Source: Chionis minor
Lineage: Eukaryota; Chordata; Aves; Charadriiformes; Chionididae
Direction of reading: 5' to 3'
DNA: 64,000 bases
NCBI GenBank assembly: GCA_013398295.1
Contig: VZSF01000046.1
Location: 1,387,430-1,451,429, forward strand
Under the pieces are notes generated by a model that was given only the letters and a program-made list of their open reading frames with translations, searched no databases and was not told where the DNA came from. This document shows positions 61,490-64,000 of this stretch, one piece after another (position 1 is the first letter of the stretch; each line of letters starts with the position of its first letter). The translations under genes and the position numbers were made by a program.

Positions 61490-63059
61490 CCCAAATGTGT
61501 GGGACCAGATCCCCACCAGGTGTGGGCATATCTCCGTTGTGTTCAGGGCAGGTGGGGATGTAGTCTGAGGTGTGTGTGAGGGCCAGCATGAGGGCAACGG
61601 GGTTAAAAGCGAAAAGGACGCTGTCGAAATTATAGCAGTTTAAAACTAGGCAGGTACAGCAGCTTCCTGTGCTTGCAGGTTTGCAAACCAGGCACCACTC
61701 CATTGTACAAAACAGGGAGGCAAGGAAACAACCCCTCTCTCCCCCCAGGAAAGTTTAGTTTTTTAAGAATGGTCTTTTTTAAAAGACCTTGCTGTGTAAG
61801 AAGAGCCAAGCCGACATGAGGGGTCCCCTGCTAACCACAGTCACCTGTCCCTGCAGCCGGCAGCGGCAGGACCGGGGAGGGTTGGTGGGTGCTAATCGCG
61901 GGGTATTGTGCAGCCACCTGGTACAGGGGTGGAGAAACTGGTGGTCCCTGCGGGCTGCTGCCAGCAGATTTCTCTTCACCTGTTTTTCTGAGACCCACGT
62001 GACTATTTAACACTTCCCCGGCATCCAGTCTGAGATGGGTTTCCAGAACGTTTCAGATAGCAGAAATGGTCTGAAATGATGGGTTTCATCACATTCATCC
62101 TGTTTGGGCTATTTCTAGTTGGGAATCTTTCCTGGGTGAATGTGAGGCTAAAACTGATCAAGCTTAACTCAGGCGTGCAGCGGCCGGTGTTGCTCAGCCA
62201 GCGGCGCTGATCTGTGCTGAGTCCTGGGGCTCCTGCCCCATGTCACACGGGTGGCACTGGTTGTGCAGCACCTTCTGGCTGCAGAGGGAAGATCCTTTAG
62301 AAGCGGACTATCTACAGCAAGGAGTCAAACCACTTGCCCCAAAAATCCAATACCCCTGTTCCAGCAATGGCCAGTGATGCTTCGGGAAAAGATCTCCATT
62401 TAATCTCCCCCTTTCCCACAAGCTAAATAACTGGCTGGATGTGAAGGTGGTATGAGCTGCTCTCATGGTCCCTGGGTTCAGTGAGCCCCAACAGAGCTGT
62501 GATAGTGGTGGGACAGGCAGGAGCTGGCCCAGCACACCCAGCCACTGCCACAATGCTGTGCCAGAGGGGGCACAACAGGAGTCCTGTCTCCCAAAGGTAA
62601 TCAGACCTGTTCCTGAAGTGAGGCATTTCATCATCCTTATCTTCCCTGGCTTAGCTGCTGCACAAATGTTACGACTTTCTCATAGTATTTTGGTACTTTC
62701 ATTTTGGGTGCCAGCTGAAATCAGGAAGTATGGCGGTGGGTGGAAACATACAAACCCCGGCATCTTTAAAGTGAGAGCCTGAAAATGGGAGAGGTGTCAA
62801 GGCAGGTTAATTTTACAGCCTACTGGTGTTGGCAGCATCGCTCTCGCTATTCCCAGAGCCACACACCTTCCCTCTGACCTCACCGATGACACTCGGCGAC
62901 TTGCAAGGAAGTAAACAAAAGGGACTCATGGGGACTTCAGTTCCATAGAAACAGCAGGGAAAATGTCCATGCGTGCCAAGTGGAAAAGGACTAAATCACT
63001 GGGGAAGGAAATTTTATTGTCACAAGTTCAAAGGGGATGTTACAAACAAGAGAGTGTGC
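61490..63059. other. Unique sequence, no gene seen
   Basis: Mixed DNA with short overlapping frames and no domain or repeat recognised. Confidence 0.55.
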
Positions 63060-63081
63060 AAAAAAAAAAAAAAAAANAAAA
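63060..63081 (+). repeat. Poly-A run with one N
   Basis: Seventeen A, an N at 63077 and four more A. The length is uncertain. Confidence 0.97.
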
Positions 63082-64000
63082 CTGGAAAACTTCAGAAAGC
63101 AGTCCCTGAAGTCAGATCACAAAATACTACTAATGAAGCTTTGCCTTAGAGCAGTTGTCAAATACGATGTGGTATTTACATCAACAGTGACTCAGGCAGC
63201 ATTTAATACTTCCCCTTTAAACACAGCAGGACGCTGCCTGCCCTCAGAGATTTGTGGATCCTAACCCTGCAGATGGATGGATGGACCCAGCGCTGGTGCA
63301 TGGATAGGAAAACAATGCAGCGGGCATTGCAAGGGGACGGGAGAGAACGCAGCCCCATTAACCACGGGTCCACGTCAGCTAGGGTTGGTGTGAAGGAAAC
63401 AAGTAAACAGCATTATAGCTGTGGTGGGGAGGACTTTTCTGCACTGGGGGGGGTGGTTTGCAACCAAGTAAAACACCCTCCTGCTTCCCAGGCTGACGGC
63501 TCTTACTTAGCAGGAGGCTCCCCGTGGTCTGATCCTGGTCTGACGCGGTGCCAGCAGTGCCTTGGGGCTGGGGTGGGTTCGCTCTAAGCTATGCCATCTG
63601 GCCACAGTCCCCGGGGCCACCCCAAGCGGGGCATGCTGGAGGGGAGACGGCACTGCCGATGCCCCTTTCCGTTCTCTCAGCGGTGGGAGGGATGGCATCG
63701 GGGCTGTCTGGCGTGGGCTGTAGGACAGTCCAGGCTGGGGTCCCCTGGGACACAGCAAGCCTGAGAGGTCAATGGTTTGGTCGCATCCTGGCAGTGGCAG
63801 TGTTCAATAACACAGATGCGAGCCCCTAATTTGTAAGGAGGGGAGAATATCCAAAGGTTCAAAAGGGGAAACAGCTGAAGACTGCGATGAATGTCACAGT
63901 AAGCCAAACGCAAACATGGCTTTGGGTCTTTGAGAAGGAGATTTAGGGTTACAAATGCAGAGGGATGGTATAAGTTAGCCACTGGATCATGATTTTATTT
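63082..64000. other. Unique sequence, no gene seen
   Basis: A/T-leaning to 63240, then GC-richer with an 8-G run near 63447. Plus and minus frames up to 111 codons overlap. None recognised. Confidence 0.55.

Noticed and set aside
62555..62575. CTCF-like GCCAGAGGGGGCAC
   Set aside because: The G-rich half fits but the CCASYAG half mismatches at several positions in the same register.
1..64000. tRNA, rRNA, snoRNA or miRNA genes, CRISPR arrays and bacterial-type operons
   Set aside because: No cloverleaf with T-loop signature, no regular spaced repeats, no long imperfect hairpin and no ribosome-binding-site-linked gene strings were seen on either strand by eye.

Overview
The window looks like non-coding vertebrate DNA, most probably from a bird. 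Two truncated CR1 LINE tails (12313-12413 and 55387-55769) end in the ATTCTATG-type terminal repeats typical of avian CR1. The rest is unique, repeat-poor, mixed-GC sequence with short homopolymers and assembly Ns. Other sauropsids also carry CR1, so 'bird' is the best inference, not a proof. There are no operons, Shine-Dalgarno sites, rRNA or tRNA genes, or CRISPR arrays.

I could not support any intact protein-coding gene. Open frames reach about 365 codons, but the long ones lie in GC-rich or stop-poor DNA, overlap open frames on the other strand and show no domain I recognise. The one stretch that reads like former coding sequence is on the minus strand at 42806-43069. It has an acidic, natural-looking peptide frame, a single-base break in an A-run and a good splice-donor-like end. 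It is listed as a possible gene remnant of unknown identity.

Layout: (a) 60-965 is a dense CpG island with a poly-C tract, passing at 966-1180 into A/T-rich sequence packed with homeodomain- and CUT-like motifs. This is the best candidate in the window for a promoter or developmental enhancer. (b) 1-15 kb is mostly plain unique DNA with a few A/T-rich segments that resemble conserved non-coding elements (2085-2400, 11430-11870, 14835-15045). (c) 15.2-24.2 kb alternates A/T-rich element-like stretches (15240-15820, 18050-18535, 19250-19800, 23690-24260) with GC-rich patches (16500-17160, 20190-20650), and includes a 32-N gap. (d) 25.2-26.8 kb holds a roughly 250-bp unit present twice in direct orientation, about 92% identical, with an 11-bp indel. 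(e) 28-39 kb is featureless apart from an A/T-rich segment at 33230-33830 and a 21-bp palindrome. (f) 39.5-41 kb is GC-rich and flanks an element-like segment carrying a palindromic P3 homeodomain site. (g) 41-64 kb is unique DNA with the remnant frame, a perfect 10-bp-arm hairpin at 50130, the larger CR1 tail and scattered homopolymers.

Together this suggests a gene desert or a very long intron beside a regulated gene, with function, if any, in regulatory DNA rather than proteins. I see no convincing new multi-gene system. Conservation claims are inferences from base composition and motif texture only, since no alignment could be run.
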